From: Phaseolus vulgaris
Taxonomy: Eukaryota > Streptophyta > Magnoliopsida > Fabales > Fabaceae
Length of the DNA stretch: 64,000 nucleotides
Direction of reading: 5' to 3'
NCBI RefSeq assembly: GCF_000499845.2
Contig: NC_023749.2
Coordinates: forward strand, 33,519,991-33,583,990
The position numbers were made by a program, and so were the translations under genes. Below are positions 42,480 through 53,997 of the stretch, one piece after another. The notes under the pieces were generated by a model. It worked only from the letters and a program-made list of their open reading frames with translations. It was not told where the DNA came from and did not search any database. The stretch's first letter is position 1. The number at the start of each line of letters is the position of its first letter.

Positions 42480-44287
42480 TGTTGGGTTTAATAGTGCCAA
42501 AGTTCAAGAGGGGGGGTGAATTGACCTTTTAAAACTTCTTCGCAGAAACAGTGTTTAACCCAGTTTTACAGAAAATAAATCGATTTATGTGAAAATGAAC
42601 AGATTTATTTCAGCACTGTTTTTCTGTATGAAACGCTTTTAATACAGCAGAGCTAATCACCAGACTATGCAGTGAGGATTTCCAGCAGCACACACAGATA
42701 TCAGATTTGAAAAACAGTGAAACACAAAAACAGCAAGCTTCAATTTCAAGCAAGTGATTAAGGTTCAATTGATAGTATGCTAGTTAATTGAGTGACCTTT
42801 GCAAACAAGCTATTCCTGTGACTTTTAACAGACTATGAGTGTTCTTCTTGATGTCAAGAAATTTTCCAGAAATTAAGAACAATGAATCACAAAACAGCAA
42901 GCTTCAACTTTAAGCAATTTGTTTAAGGTTCAATTAATAGCATTGACAGTTTCTTGAACAGCCTATCACAATCAATCTGTTCCAATGGTTTTAGAAGATT
43001 ATGTATGTTCTTATCAGATTCAAATACCTTTTTCAGAAATCAAGAACAGTATGCAAAGTGCCCAGAAAGAACAGATTTATTTTCAATTGAACAGATTTAT
43101 TTCTTTGCTGTTTTATCAATTATGCAGAAACGAAATTGCAGAGTGAGGAAGAGAATGAACACAAACAATTATACTGGTTCACTCAACCTGAGCTACATCC
43201 AGTCTTCACCAACAACAGGTGGAATTCACTAACACACAGTACAATCAAGTACACTTCCCACTGTTCTTGAAACCTACAAGAACTTAGGTACTCTTGCTGA
43301 AAAAACCTATTTCAGCACTCATACACACACATCCACTCTCCAAGAACACCTATCAAGAAGAGGATTCAACCAAACTATTACAAGTAATAAGAAGTGAAAC
43401 GACTACACCTGATTGAGGTAACAAAGATCTTCCTTAAACCAGTAGGCAAGATTGCTAGAACAGTAGCTGCACCTCACACCAAGCTTTTGGAACCAAACCA
43501 AGAACAAGCACTTTTAGATTTTTGAAATCTTTGAAGAACAAATGCTAATCCTTGAAAACACTTAACTCTCTGCTGTCAAAACTTGTTTTTTTTGCAAATG
43601 TATGAACTGTTTGAATCGTTGTTTAACTCAGAAAACAAGTTTGCATTTTATAGAAAGCCAGCTTATAACAGAATTTTGAAAAACAGTTAAAGCTGTTATA
43701 AAATGAACAGATTGAAAATAAAATGAACTGATTTATTTTCAAAAAGCAGTTAGAGAATCTGTTAAGTGAGGAGACTTAGTCAACCATTCTGGTGCAGGGA
43801 TAAAACTGAAAACGTTTAAGCTTGACATGGCACCAGAGGCAAAAAGAATCTATTCATTTACAGATGAACAGATTTATTTTTCAAAACGAAAACAGAGAAA
43901 GTTTAACAATTTAAAACTCAGTCGTTTTGAACAGAAGAAGACTTAGTCAAAATACCTGATGCACAAAATCAAATTTTTACAAGACTTTAGCCAAGGCATC
44001 AGTGAAGAAAATGAATCTGTTTATTTAGAAAGGAACAGATTTATTTTTATGCAGTAAAACATGTGAAAAACAGTTTTAGAAAACTCATGCTTGTTCTTAA
44101 CACATGGCCAGTGGTTATGAGGTGAGTTACCCAGCAAAAAGCTACTCTTAGACAACCTCTAAGCACTAACTAAGACATTCTTAAAGCAAAGCACAAATAC
44201 ATGGAAAGTACATAAATGTCTTCATCAAACACTACATACAAGTCTTCATCAAACACAATTTTGAAGGGGCAGCAACCATCTTCAACA
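42480..44287 (-). repeat. 3' LTR of Sirevirus E (1808 bp)
   Basis: TGTTGGGTTTAATAGTGCC...CATCTTCAACA. It contains a local duplication near its right end (CTTCATCAAACACTACATACAAG followed by another CTTCATCAAACAC, about 44220-44255) that is also in the 5' LTR but absent from C and G. Confidence 0.93.
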
Positions 44288-44306
44288 ATCTCCCCCTGTT
44301 TGATGG
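44288..44306 (-). other. Polypurine tract of Sirevirus E
   Basis: CATCAAACAGGGGGAGAT on the minus strand beside the LTR. A second tract (CAAAGGGGGAG, 44510-44520) lies about 220 bp inside. Confidence 0.8.
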
Positions 44307-44667
44307 AGACAAATCCCCATAGCTAACCTCATAGCTTTGTTGCTTTAAGCACTTGCACTGCACCAGATTTTAAACCAGAATTGTACCTGCACTGCACCAG
44401 ATTTTAAACCAGAAAAAACAGCAGTATTGCATAGCATATGAATAGGTTTAAAAGTGCAGAATTAACTCCCTGTTACAGCTAGCTTCACCTAGTATGGTGA
44501 GCTATTTTTCTCCCCCTTTGGATTCATCAAACAGCATATAAGCATAGGGAATAAAGGGATATAAAGCAGAAACCATAATCATAATAGTTCAGAAACAAAA
44601 AGACCAAATTGTTCAACATTACAGAAACTTGAAAACTGATAATGAAAGCATTAAAAACAGAAAACTA

Positions 44668-44726
44668 CTAATCCTTGTAGTAAAGCTCTGCAAGTTGTGC
44701 CTGAACTCCTTCAATCTGATTATCAA
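44668..44726 (-). pseudogene. C-terminal end of Sirevirus E's extra ORF, left of the F insertion
   Basis: The last codons (DNQIEGVQAQLAELYYKD, stop TAG 44670-44668) belong to the frame that breaks at 52498 on the far side of F. They complete a coiled-coil tail. Confidence 0.85.
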
Positions 44727-45711
44727 TGATGGAGATCAAGCCCAAGAGAACATGGAGGCCACTCATCAAGTTCAAGAAGAGGTGGAGGCACAAATGGAGG
44801 ACGCCCATGGAGGTCAAAGTCCACCTCAAAGGATTACAAGAAGCATGTTCAAAGCCTTGGGAGCTAGAGGACATTTATTTTCTCTTTTTGTAGTGTCTTT
44901 AGTTGAAGGTGCTTAGAGGGAAACCTTAGAAACCTCTTTTTGTTATAGCATCTTTTAGGTTTTTAAATAGGAGCTTTAGGGGGGTGTATTAGTAGATAGG
45001 TGTAGGAGTAGAATAGGGGGTGCCAAAGTGAAGGAAGGGATCACACCTTCCTTGCTTAGGCAATTAGCGCCGGTTCTAGATGGCTTTTGGAGGGAATTTT
45101 GAATTGTTTAGCTTTCATTTTTCAGCACCTTAGGCTATAAATAGAGGTGCCTTCCTTGTAAAATTCAGATTTGAATTTATCTAAAGAAACTATACTCAAA
45201 ATTGGAGTGAGCATTTGGAGAGCTTTTGAGCTTCTACTCTAGTCTTATCTTGAAGGACCATGGTTTCCTCAAGTGGCGGCTTCCACACTCATCTAGGAGC
45301 ATCCATACTTCTAGTGGCGTGATCATCCAACCTATCTTCCATCTTCATGAGCATTCTCTTCTCCTTCCTTTCTTCTTCTTCAATTGTTCTTGTTGCCTTG
45401 TGTTTTTGAGTTGTCTAGCTTTCGGTTTTTCTATTTTCAGCACCTATATTCTGTTTTGTTTTTAATTCTGTTCGGTTCATATGATTAGTAGCTAATTCTG
45501 TTCGGTTAATCTAGTTCTATTCCTTTGTTGATTCAATTTGACAATATTTGGTTCATCCAAATGAGTTTGGGATTTGGTACTTGTTATTGGTGAGTTCTTG
45601 ATCTTAGAACCATGATCCAACTTCTAAGAAAGTGCCTCTACATTTTCCAGCTCAAGGTGATTCCTCAAAGTGTCAAGAATTTTGTTCTATGTGGCTATTG
45701 GAATCACATCA
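44727..45711 (+). repeat. 5' LTR of element F (985 bp)
   Basis: TGATGGAGATCAAGCCC...ATCACATCA. TATAAATA box at 45136-45143. The first 190 bp correspond to the C-terminal coding part of pol in the other LTR. Confidence 0.95.
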
Positions 45712-47064
45712 TGTGGTATCATGAGTCTTAGGTTCATTCTTGTTTAATTGTTGAGTTGTGTGCACTTTATTTCAAGAGCTCTTTTTAATTTCTTGCAATT
45801 TAAGTTTCTGTTTTAGAATTTTAATTGAGTTTTCTTGCTGTTTTTTTCTTTTGCTCCAAGTGTTTGTGGAAAGGTTTATGGCACTCATAATTCTTATGAG
45901 TATGGTTGCTCTTTTGGAATGGCATTATCCTTCCTAGAGTTTACCTTAAGCTTCCTTTCACTTGTTACAATTTGTGTTGTGTCTTTTAATTTTTGAATCA
46001 TGTCAAGTTTTGTCTTAGTCATGTTATTCCATATATGTCATTACTTCTAGTAGTACTTTTATTGTTTTGATTGTTTCTTGCTTTGGTGTCATATAATTTT
46101 CTGATTTGATGTTGATCCTTTGTGCATTTTCTTTTTAGAATTGAGTTCATACTTGTATTCTAGACCTATACAAGTTCCAATACATCATTTTCTATTATGT
46201 CTTTGCTAGTTCATCATTCTGTTTTTTATTCCTATTAGGATTCCTCTGTTTCTGAAAAGAGTGCTTACTGTTTTTCCTTATTGCAACTGATTTACGTACT
46301 GTAAAATTCTGAAATTCTGGATTTGAGATATTCAAAGTGTTAGAAAAGAATAGAAAAAAGAATCATTCAAAAATATGAAGTACACAAAAAATGATAAATA
46401 AAATAAAAAAAGTGTACATTCCTGCCGAAAAAAATACGGTAATCTGGCAGTGATTTTAAAAAATTTATTTCTCTCAATTGGCTTACTGTTTTTAATTGAT
46501 TCCAGTGCCATTTTTGAGTTAACATCTTGAAGTTTCTGTGGTATAAATTTCATAATCCAGTTCGCTCTACAACGTTCCAGTTAAATCAGTGAATATCAAG
46601 CACAGTTTGCATAAAAAAAAAAAAAAATTCCAGTAGCTAATATTTTTGTTTTCTTCATCTACTCTAGTGCTTTTCCTTAGGTATTCTTTTGTGTGCCTAC
46701 TTTTCTCATTGAGTTCTTTATTTTCTTGATTGTCTTTCATTCTTACTCTTTGAGTTTGTCTTACATATAGTATTCCTTTTGCAATTACCTTTCCTTGCTT
46801 ATACCTTTTCTTGTTTGTCTTTATTGTTTCTTTGGTTTTGTGGTGGTTTGCTCTTAAGATTGGTGTGCTTGCTTTGACATATTTCATTTGAGGATTCCAA
46901 GGCCTCAAGATCAGATTGGAGCAAGAACATTATTTCTTTGAGAGTGATATCTTTTTCAGCCTTTAATTCACTTCGGCAGTTTCAATTGCAAAGCTCACTG
47001 TTTTTGCTAATTTTTAACTTGTTTTCTGTTTTGTGTGTTTGCTGTTTTTTTTTTTTAATTACAA
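45712..47064 (+). other. PBS and long untranslated leader of element F
   Basis: TGGTATCATGAGTC (45714-45727), right after the LTR, resembles the initiator-Met tRNA site TGGTATCAGAGC with changes. The remaining 1.3 kb is T-rich, with an A-run at about 46613-46627 and no plausible gene. A long leader is common in plant chromoviruses. Confidence 0.75.
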
Positions 47065-50000
47065 ATGGCTGGATCTTCAAGTGATGCATCCTACAAGCAG
47101 AATTCTCCTTCCAAAGCTTCCATTCTTGGTGAATTACATGAAGCTCAAAGAACAATTAGAAGGTTGGAGGAAAAAATGCAAAAGATGGAGGTCCAACAAT
47201 CTAGACCATCTCCTTCTATCCATGATGGACATCATTCTCATAGACCATCTTCAAGAGCTTCTTCAAATGATGTTGGCCGTGAAGATGAGCATAGGAGAAG
47301 GAGACCTCCACCCCAAGCCCATGGACAAAGAAATCATCACCAAGGGGAAAGAATTCACTACGGCAATGGCTTCTACCATGATGCAAAGTCCAAGCTTCCT
47401 TCGGTCAAACTACCTTGTTTTAATGGTTCTAGTGATCCAAATGTATATTTAGATTGGGAGGCTAAGTGTGAACAAATTTTTGAGATCCATGAGATCCAAG
47501 ATGAGCATAAGCTCAAGCTAGCCACCCTAGAGTTTAGTGATTATGCCATGAAATGGTGGCATGGGATTGTAAAGGACATTATCTATCACAAGGGTCCTCC
47601 CGTGGACTCTTGGAACTCTTTAAAGGATCATATGCGCGCTAGGTTTGTGCCCCCACATTTTAGGAAAGACCTCATGTTGAGACTCCAACGGTTTCAACAA
47701 GGCACGCTAAATGTGGATGAATATTATAAGGAGCTTGAGACGCTTGTGCTTAAAATTGAATTAGAAGAAAGTGAAGAAGCCATGGTTGCTAGGTTTGTGA
47801 GTGGTCTTAGGAAGGATATCCAAGACATTGTTGAGTTACAAGAGTATTCATCATTGGGCTCTTTAGTTCATCTTGCAATGAAGGTGGAAGCCCAACTTGC
47901 TAAGAAAAACTCTTTTAAAAATGCTTCCAATAATGGATACTACTCCAAGTCTTGGAGAAACAAAACTTCTTTTTCTAAACATCCTTCCAAAGATTCTTCT
48001 TTCAAACCCAAGGAATCTAAGCCATCAACATCTAGACCTAAGTCTCCCACTAGAACATCTAACACTAAATGCTTTAAATGTATGGGTTATGGTCATATTG
48101 CTGCAAATTGTCCTTCCAAACGAAGTATGTACATGCATGAGGGCATTGTAGTTAGTGAGCATGATTCGGATTCTTCAAAGCATTCATTGCATTCTCATGC
48201 ATCTAGTGAGGAAGAGAGCGAATGTCCACTTGAAGGGGACTTGTTAGTTGTGAGAAGACTTCTTGGACAAGTTTCACAACCTTTTGATGAAAGTCAAAGG
48301 GAAAATATTTTCCATACAAGATGTCTTATTCAAAACAACATTTGTTCCTTGATAGTGGATGGGGGTAGTTGTGCAAATGTGGCTAGTACAAGAGTAGTAG
48401 ATAAGCTTGGATTGCCTACTATCTCTCATACAAAGCCCTACAAGTTACAATGGCTTAGTGAAGTAGGAGAAATAATTGTTAATAAACAAGTCCTCATCCA
48501 TTTCTCCATTGGAAAATACAAAGATGAGGTATTATGTGATGTTGTGCCCATGGAAGCCACTCATGTTCTTTTGGGAAGGCCTTGGCAATTTGATAGAAAA
48601 GTTTTACATGATGGCTTTACCAACAAATTATCTTTTGAATTCCATGGTCACAAGGTTACTTTAAAATCTCTTTCTCCAAGAGAAGTCCATGAGGACCAAG
48701 TTATCATGAAGAAAAAGAGGGAGAGTGAAAAAGATAAAAAAGATAAAAAAGATAAGAGTTCTAAGCCTACACTCCTTGTGTCTAGGCGTGACATTGAAAG
48801 GGAAATAGTGGCTCATCATCCTCTTTTTTTAGCCATCCCTAGAACTCTTAGCATAGAAACACTTGTTGATAGTCCTCATTGCTTGGAAAATTTGGTAGAA
48901 GAGTTCAAAGATGTGTTTCAAGATCCTCCAAATGGACTTCCACCTTTGAGAGGGATTGAGCACCAAATTGATTTGATACCGGGCTCTTCTTTACCAAATC
49001 GTCCCGCATATAGGACCAATCCAAGTGAAACCAAGGAAATTCGCCAACAAGTTGAGGCTTTGATTGAAAAAGGGTGGGTGCAAGATAGCATGAGTCCTTG
49101 TGCTATGCCTATCATCTTAGTGCCAAAAAAGGATGGCACATGGCGAATGTGTTCGGATTGTAGGGCCATAAATAACATAACCATTAAGTATAGGCATCCC
49201 ATACCTAGACTAGATGATTTGTTGGATGAATTACATGGTTCAAAAATCTTTTCAAAGATTGATCTTAAAAGCGGCTACAATCAAATCCGTATCAAACCGG
49301 GTGATGAATGGAAGACGGCTTTTAAGACCAACTTTGGTTTATATGAGTGGTTAGTTATGCCTTTTGGTTTAACTAATGCACCAAGTACCTTCATGCGCCT
49401 CATGCATCATGTTCTTAGACCTTTCATTGGTAAGTTTGTTGTGGTTTACTTTGATGACATTCTCATTTATAGCTTATCTTTGAATGACCATAGGTTGCAT
49501 GTTAGGCAAGTTTTGGAAACCCTTAGGAAGGAACATTTGTATGCTAACCTTGCTAAATGTATGTTTGCTCTTGATCATATAGAATTCCTAGGGTTTGTTG
49601 TGAGTTGTAAAGGGGTCCATGTGGACAAAACCAAGGTTGCGGCCATTCAAAATTGGCCTACACCAAAATCTTTGAATGAGGTCCGAAGTTTTCATGGGCT
49701 TGCTTCTTTCTATAGAAGATTTGTCCCAAACTTTGGTACCATTGCCGCACCACTCAATGACATAGTGAAAAAGGATGTGGTCTTTCATTGGGGAGAAGCA
49801 CAACAAAATGATTTTGATACTTTGAAAGAAAAATTGACTAATGCTCCCATCTTGGCCCTTCCTAATTTCACTAAGACATTTGAGATTGAGTATGATGCTT
49901 CAAGCATAGGTATTGGGGCTGTTCTCCTTCAAGAGGGCCACCCCATCGCCTATTTTAGTGAGAAATTGAAGGGAAGTCATCTCAACTATTCCACCTATGA

Positions 50001-51702
50001 TAAGGAATTATATGCACTTGTTAGGGCTTTGTTTACTTGGCAACACTATCTTTTTCCCAAAGAGTTTGTGATACATAGTGATCATGAATCTCTTAAATAT
50101 TTGAAAAGCCAAAACAAACTTAACAAGAGGCATGCTAAGTGGGTGGAATTCATTGAGCAATTTCCTTATGTGATCAAACACAAGCAAGGCAAAATAAATA
50201 TTGTTGCGGATGCTCTTTCTAGAAGATACACCTTGCTAAATCTTTTAACCTCTCAATATCTTGGTTTTGATCACATTAAGGAACTTTATCATGATGACCT
50301 TGATTTTTCTCTCCTCTATCAAGAGTGTCTTAAGGGAGGACACAAAGATTTTTTTATTCAAGATGGCTTTCTTTTTAAGGGAAAACGTCTTTGTGTTCCC
50401 CAATGCTCTATTAGATTATCTCTTGTTAGAGAAGCTCATGAGGGGGGCTTAATGGGACATTTTGGGGTTGCTAAAACTTTGGATGTGTTGCATGAACATT
50501 TCTTTTGGCCTCATATGCATAAACATGTTCATAGTTTGTGTGATAAATGCATAGCTTGCCGCAAATCTAAATCTAAAATGCATCCCCATGGTCTTTATAC
50601 TCCTCTTCCTATCCCTTCAATACCTTGGGTAGATATATCTATGGATTTCATCTTAGGCTTACCCAAGACATCAAAGGGAAAGGACTCCATTTTTGTGGTA
50701 GTGGATCGTTTTTCAAAGATGGCTCACTTTATTCCTTGCCACAAAGTGGATGATGCATGCCACATTGCAAACCTCTTCTTCCAAGAAGTGGTTCGCTTGC
50801 ATGGGATTCCTAGGTCTATAGTGTCCGATAGAGATCCTAAGTTCTTGAGTCACTTTTGGAAGACCTTGTGGGGCAAGCTTGGAACTAAGCTTTTATTTTC
50901 TACCACTTGCCACCCACAAACTGATGGTCAAACCGAGGTGGTGAATAGAACTTTAGGACAACTATTGAGATGCTTTATTTCGGGGAATCCTAGAGTGTGG
51001 GAGAATTTAGTACCCCATGTTGAGTTTGCATATAACCGAGTAGTAAATTCTACCACCTCCCATTCTCCTTTTGAGGTGGTCTATGGGTTTAATCCCCTAA
51101 CACCTCTTGATCTTCTTCCTATTCCCCTTCTTGACGATGTCTTGTGCAAAGATGGGGATGAAAAGGCTTCTTTTGTGAAAACTTTGCATAAAGACATCAA
51201 GAAGAGAATTGAGAAGAAGGTTGGCAAGTATGCTGAACTTGCCAATAAAAGGAGAAAAGCATTGTTGTTTGATGAGGGCGATTGGGTTTGGCTTCACTTG
51301 AGGAAGGATCGTTTTCCTACTCAAAGGAAGTCCAAACTAATGCCTCGAGGGGATGGACCTTTCCAAGTCCTCAAGAGGATTAATGACAATGCTTATGAGT
51401 TAGATATGCCTGATACATTCTTAGGTAGTCATACTTTTAATGTCAGCGATCTAACTCCTTTTTCTGTAGGTCTCCAGAATTCGTGGTTGAATTCTCTCCA
51501 ACTCGGGGAGTATGATGGAGATCAAGCCCAAGAGAACATGGAGGCCACTCATCAAGTTCAAGAAGAGGTGGAGGCACAAATGGAGGACGCCCATGGAGGT
51601 CAAAGTCCACCTCAAAGGATTACAAGAAGCATGTTCAAAGCCTTGGGAGCTAGAGGACATTTATTTTCTCTTTTTGTAGTGTCTTTAGTTGAAGGTGCTT
51701 AG
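47065..51702 (+). CDS. Gag-pol polyprotein of CRM-like element F, intact
   Basis: 1545 residues in one frame. Order: Gag ([20 protein letters not shown], residues ~115-290); zinc knuckle [14 protein letters not shown] at 336-349; protease with DGGS at Asp432; RT with [21 protein letters not shown] and YFDD (Asp797, Asp798); RNase H with [11 protein letters not shown] (Asp944). Integrase follows, with the HHCC finger from His1125 and catalytic Asp1194, Asp1255 and Glu1291 (D,D-35-E). The C-terminal region ends in FNVSDLTPF. The last ~63 residues, from about 1483, are encoded inside the 3' LTR and include an ITRS motif, the place where CRM elements carry their CR-type chromodomain. All catalytic residues are present. 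ATG 47065 is chosen because Gag begins directly after it. Confidence 0.93.
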   Translation: MAGSSSDASYKQNSPSKASILGELHEAQRTIRRLEEKMQKMEVQQSRPSPSIHDGHHSHRPSSRASSNDVGREDEHRRRRPPPQAHGQRNHHQGERIHYGNGFYHDAKSKLPSVKLPCFNGSSDPNVYLDWEAKCEQIFEIHEIQDEHKLKLATLEFSDYAMKWWHGIVKDIIYHKGPPVDSWNSLKDHMRARFVPPHFRKDLMLRLQRFQQGTLNVDEYYKELETLVLKIELEESEEAMVARFVSGLRKDIQDIVELQEYSSLGSLVHLAMKVEAQLAKKNSFKNASNNGYYSKSWRNKTSFSKHPSKDSSFKPKESKPSTSRPKSPTRTSNTKCFKCMGYGHIAANCPSKRSMYMHEGIVVSEHDSDSSKHSLHSHASSEEESECPLEGDLLVVRRLLGQVSQPFDESQRENIFHTRCLIQNNICSLIVDGGSCANVASTRVVDKLGLPTISHTKPYKLQWLSEVGEIIVNKQVLIHFSIGKYKDEVLCDVVPMEATHVLLGRPWQFDRKVLHDGFTNKLSFEFHGHKVTLKSLSPREVHEDQVIMKKKRESEKDKKDKKDKSSKPTLLVSRRDIEREIVAHHPLFLAIPRTLSIETLVDSPHCLENLVEEFKDVFQDPPNGLPPLRGIEHQIDLIPGSSLPNRPAYRTNPSETKEIRQQVEALIEKGWVQDSMSPCAMPIILVPKKDGTWRMCSDCRAINNITIKYRHPIPRLDDLLDELHGSKIFSKIDLKSGYNQIRIKPGDEWKTAFKTNFGLYEWLVMPFGLTNAPSTFMRLMHHVLRPFIGKFVVVYFDDILIYSLSLNDHRLHVRQVLETLRKEHLYANLAKCMFALDHIEFLGFVVSCKGVHVDKTKVAAIQNWPTPKSLNEVRSFHGLASFYRRFVPNFGTIAAPLNDIVKKDVVFHWGEAQQNDFDTLKEKLTNAPILALPNFTKTFEIEYDASSIGIGAVLLQEGHPIAYFSEKLKGSHLNYSTYDKELYALVRALFTWQHYLFPKEFVIHSDHESLKYLKSQNKLNKRHAKWVEFIEQFPYVIKHKQGKINIVADALSRRYTLLNLLTSQYLGFDHIKELYHDDLDFSLLYQECLKGGHKDFFIQDGFLFKGKRLCVPQCSIRLSLVREAHEGGLMGHFGVAKTLDVLHEHFFWPHMHKHVHSLCDKCIACRKSKSKMHPHGLYTPLPIPSIPWVDISMDFILGLPKTSKGKDSIFVVVDRFSKMAHFIPCHKVDDACHIANLFFQEVVRLHGIPRSIVSDRDPKFLSHFWKTLWGKLGTKLLFSTTCHPQTDGQTEVVNRTLGQLLRCFISGNPRVWENLVPHVEFAYNRVVNSTTSHSPFEVVYGFNPLTPLDLLPIPLLDDVLCKDGDEKASFVKTLHKDIKKRIEKKVGKYAELANKRRKALLFDEGDWVWLHLRKDRFPTQRKSKLMPRGDGPFQVLKRINDNAYELDMPDTFLGSHTFNVSDLTPFSVGLQNSWLNSLQLGEYDGDQAQENMEATHQVQEEVEAQMEDAHGGQSPPQRITRSMFKALGARGHLFSLFVVSLVEGA
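51501..51512 (+). other. Polypurine tract of element F, inside the coding frame
   Basis: ACTCGGGGAGTA directly precedes the LTR's TGATG. It is short and encodes part of the polyprotein, so it is under double constraint. Confidence 0.6.
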
Positions 51703-52497
51703 AGGGAAACCTTAGAAACCTCTTTTTGTTATAGCATCTTTTAGGTTTTTAAATAGGAGCTTTAGGGGGGTGTATTAGTAGATAGGTGTAGGAGTAGAAT
51801 AGGGGGTGCCAAAGTGAAGGAAGGGATCACACCTTCCTTGCTTAGGCAATTAGCGCCGGTTCTAGATGGCTTTTGGAGGGAATTTTGAATTGTTTAGCTT
51901 TCATTTTTCAGCACCTTAGGCTATAAATAGAGGTGCCTTCCTTGTAAAATTCAGATTTGAATTTATCTAAAGAAACTATACTCAAAATTGGAGTGAGCAT
52001 TTGGAGAGCTTTTGAGCTTCTACTCTAGTCTTATCTTGAAGGACCATGGTTTCCTCAAGTGGCGGCTTCCACACTCATCTAGGAGCATCCATACTTCTAG
52101 TGGCGTGATCATCCAACCTATCTTCCATCTTCATGAGCATTCTCTTCTCCTTCCTTTCTTCTTCTTCAATTGTTCTTGTTGCCTTGTGTTTTTGAGTTGT
52201 CTAGCTTTCGGTTTTTCTATTTTCAGCACCTATATTCTGTTTTGTTTTTAATTCTGTTCGGTTCATATGATTAGTAGCTAATTCTGTTCGGTTAATCTAG
52301 TTCTATTCCTTTGTTGATTCAATTTGACAATATTTGGTTCATCCAAATGAGTTTGGGATTTGGTACTTGTTATTGGTGAGTTCTTGATCTTAGAACCATG
52401 ATCCAACTTCTAAGAAAGTGCCTCTACATTTTCCAGCTCAAGGTGATTCCTCAAAGTGTCAAGAATCTTGTTCTATGTGGCTATTGGAATCACATCA
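51513..52497 (+). repeat. 3' LTR of element F (985 bp)
   Basis: Same ends and length as the left LTR; TATAAATA at 51922-51929. It includes the final codons and stop (51700-51702) of the gag-pol frame. Confidence 0.95.
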
Positions 52498-53589
52498 ATC
52501 AAGGTGTTGGAACCTTGCATGAGTAGCCTCAAAGTGTGCCCTTTGTTCTGCAGACATGACATCAAGACGGTACAGCACTTGCCTCTCAAACATAGACATT
52601 GGTTCTCCACGGTATTCTGGACTTTGATAGGCAACTATGGCATTTGCAGCAACTTCCTCATGTTCAGATTGGGCAGCAGGAGAGTCATCATCCATAGGAA
52701 TAGCTTCATCCTCATCTTCATGTTCTGCTTGAGTGTCCTTCTCCTTGAGGACCACCCACTTGTTTTCAATTTTGTGAAAACCCATTTTGGTGAGAGTTGA
52801 AGTATCAATCTCACTTACAGCTTTGATAGGGTCATTTCTCTCATTTGTAACATCAATACCAAAGTAATCAATTAATTTGGAAACAAGAATAGCATAGGGA
52901 AATCTGTAATCAGCCAACCTTTTTGACTTTAGCATGTGTTCGTTGACAATGAACACCCAGTTTACCTTAATCTGGTTCATGATGCAATATAGGAGAATGA
53001 GATCCTCCTCATGTAAGACAGCATGGTTTGTCCCTCTAGGAATCAGTTGCCAAGCTATGATGTATGCAACTAGACGTGGAGTGAGGTTCAAATGCCCTGC
53101 ATGGAATCTGTTTATGCTTTCTGTAGGATTTCTCATGCAACTTTTGTAATATTGCAGCTTGTTGAATTCTGAAATTCCACTGGTATTTCCTTTCCCTACT
53201 TTCAGTCCAGCATATTTTATTCCAGCCACAGAATTCCACACCTCACTTGTGATCTTCATCTTTGTTCCTTTCACATAAGAGACAACATTCTTCCCATCCA
53301 ATGTGAGGTTAGTATAAAACACCTTAACCAAGTCAGGATAGACATTACCCGTTAATTCCAGCATCTTTTTCAGTTTCTGGTGCTTCAACACAGCCCTTGT
53401 TTCTACCAGTTTTTCAGATTTCAGCCAGTTGAAATCCAGCACCTTGGGTATGTTGATCTGCTTCCTGCTTGTTTCATGAATGTAGGCATTGATGCCTTCT
53501 TCATTTCCAGCGAACCATCCTTCTAACACACCTTGAGAAGTGGTTTGCTTTCCCTTGCCTTTCTGTTTTTGTCTTGAAGACGAAGCCAT
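52498..53589 (-). pseudogene. Extra ORF of Sirevirus E (plant transposon protein-like), cut by F
   Basis: Start ATG 53589-53587 (MASSSRQKQKGKGKQ, a very basic N-terminus); an in-frame upstream ATG at 53658 is not conserved in C. About 364 residues are open to the F insertion. Segments include LEGWFAGNEEGINAY, NVYPDLVKVFYTNLTLDG, SEVWNSVAGIKYAGLKVGKG, LTPRLVAYIIAWQLIPRGTN and EEDLILLYCIMNQIKVNW, then an acidic linker and a coiled-coil tail completed at 44726-44668. It resembles the 'putative plant transposon protein' domain (PF20167, from memory). No signal peptide, membrane span or catalytic motif is visible. Without F the frame appears open from start to stop, so it was probably intact until F landed. 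Confidence 0.8.
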
Positions 53590-53997
53590 GGTAACCTGAA
53601 TTCTTTTCTTGATTTCAAATGGTGAGAATAGAAAGAGAATGGCCACTGTGGGTAGCAAGTATTCACACAGATTTATAGCAGAATAAATGGATTGATATGG
53701 CAGTTATGAGTGGATATGCATGAAGATTTTATGCTTCTGAATTTTGTGCAGAGTATCTTTGAAAATATGCACCAAATCTTTAGGGTCACGATGCATACAC
53801 TCAAATTCTTATTGAGCACCCAAACCATCAAATCGGTTACATAACCATGACCAAAACCGTCAAAGGTACAGAGGTTAATGCCCACTAACTCAGTCAAGCA
53901 GTCAAAGATCAGAATTTCTCTTTCCTAGTCATCAATGCGTATCAGTGCAGAAAATAAACACATTTAATTGCGAATAAACAGATTTAATTTTTCACTG
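53590..53997. other. Spacer between pol and extra ORF in Sirevirus E
   Basis: About 400 bp without coding content, closely matching 21893-22300 of C. It includes AATAAACA(C/G)ATTTAAT motif copies near 53950-53990. Confidence 0.7.

Larger units (their letters stand above)
44727..52497 (+). mobile_element. CRM-like chromovirus F (Ty3/gypsy), complete, nested in Sirevirus E
   Basis: 7,771 bp with TSD ATCAA (44722-44726 and 52498-52502). LTRs 44727-45711 and 51513-52497 are each 985 bp and differ by eye at one position (T/C near 45681 versus 52467). PBS and PPT are in place, and there is one intact 1545-codon gag-pol. LTR ends TGATG...CATCA, integrase motifs ([48 protein letters not shown]) and a coding region running into the 3' LTR point to the CRM (centromeric retrotransposon) lineage. 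It appears very young and potentially capable of transposition. Confidence 0.93.

Noticed and set aside
42954..43232. A 92-residue frame present identically at 59143-59421
   Set aside because: It lies in the paired LTRs of Sirevirus E and has no domain.
45226..45465. A 79-residue plus-strand frame repeated at 52012-52251
   Set aside because: Duplicated only because it lies in the two LTRs of element F; composition and position argue against coding.
51451..51660. Minus-strand frame starting [14 protein letters not shown], also at 44874-44668
   Set aside because: Antisense of the pol tail in the F LTR. Only the last 18 codons of the left copy (44726-44668) are real, as the end of Sirevirus E's extra ORF.
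52495..53658. The upstream start codon at 53658 for the extra ORF of Sirevirus E
   Set aside because: The extension (MLPTVAILFLFSPFE) looks like a signal peptide but the ATG is not kept in C at the same place; the conserved start is the basic MASSSRQK at 53589.
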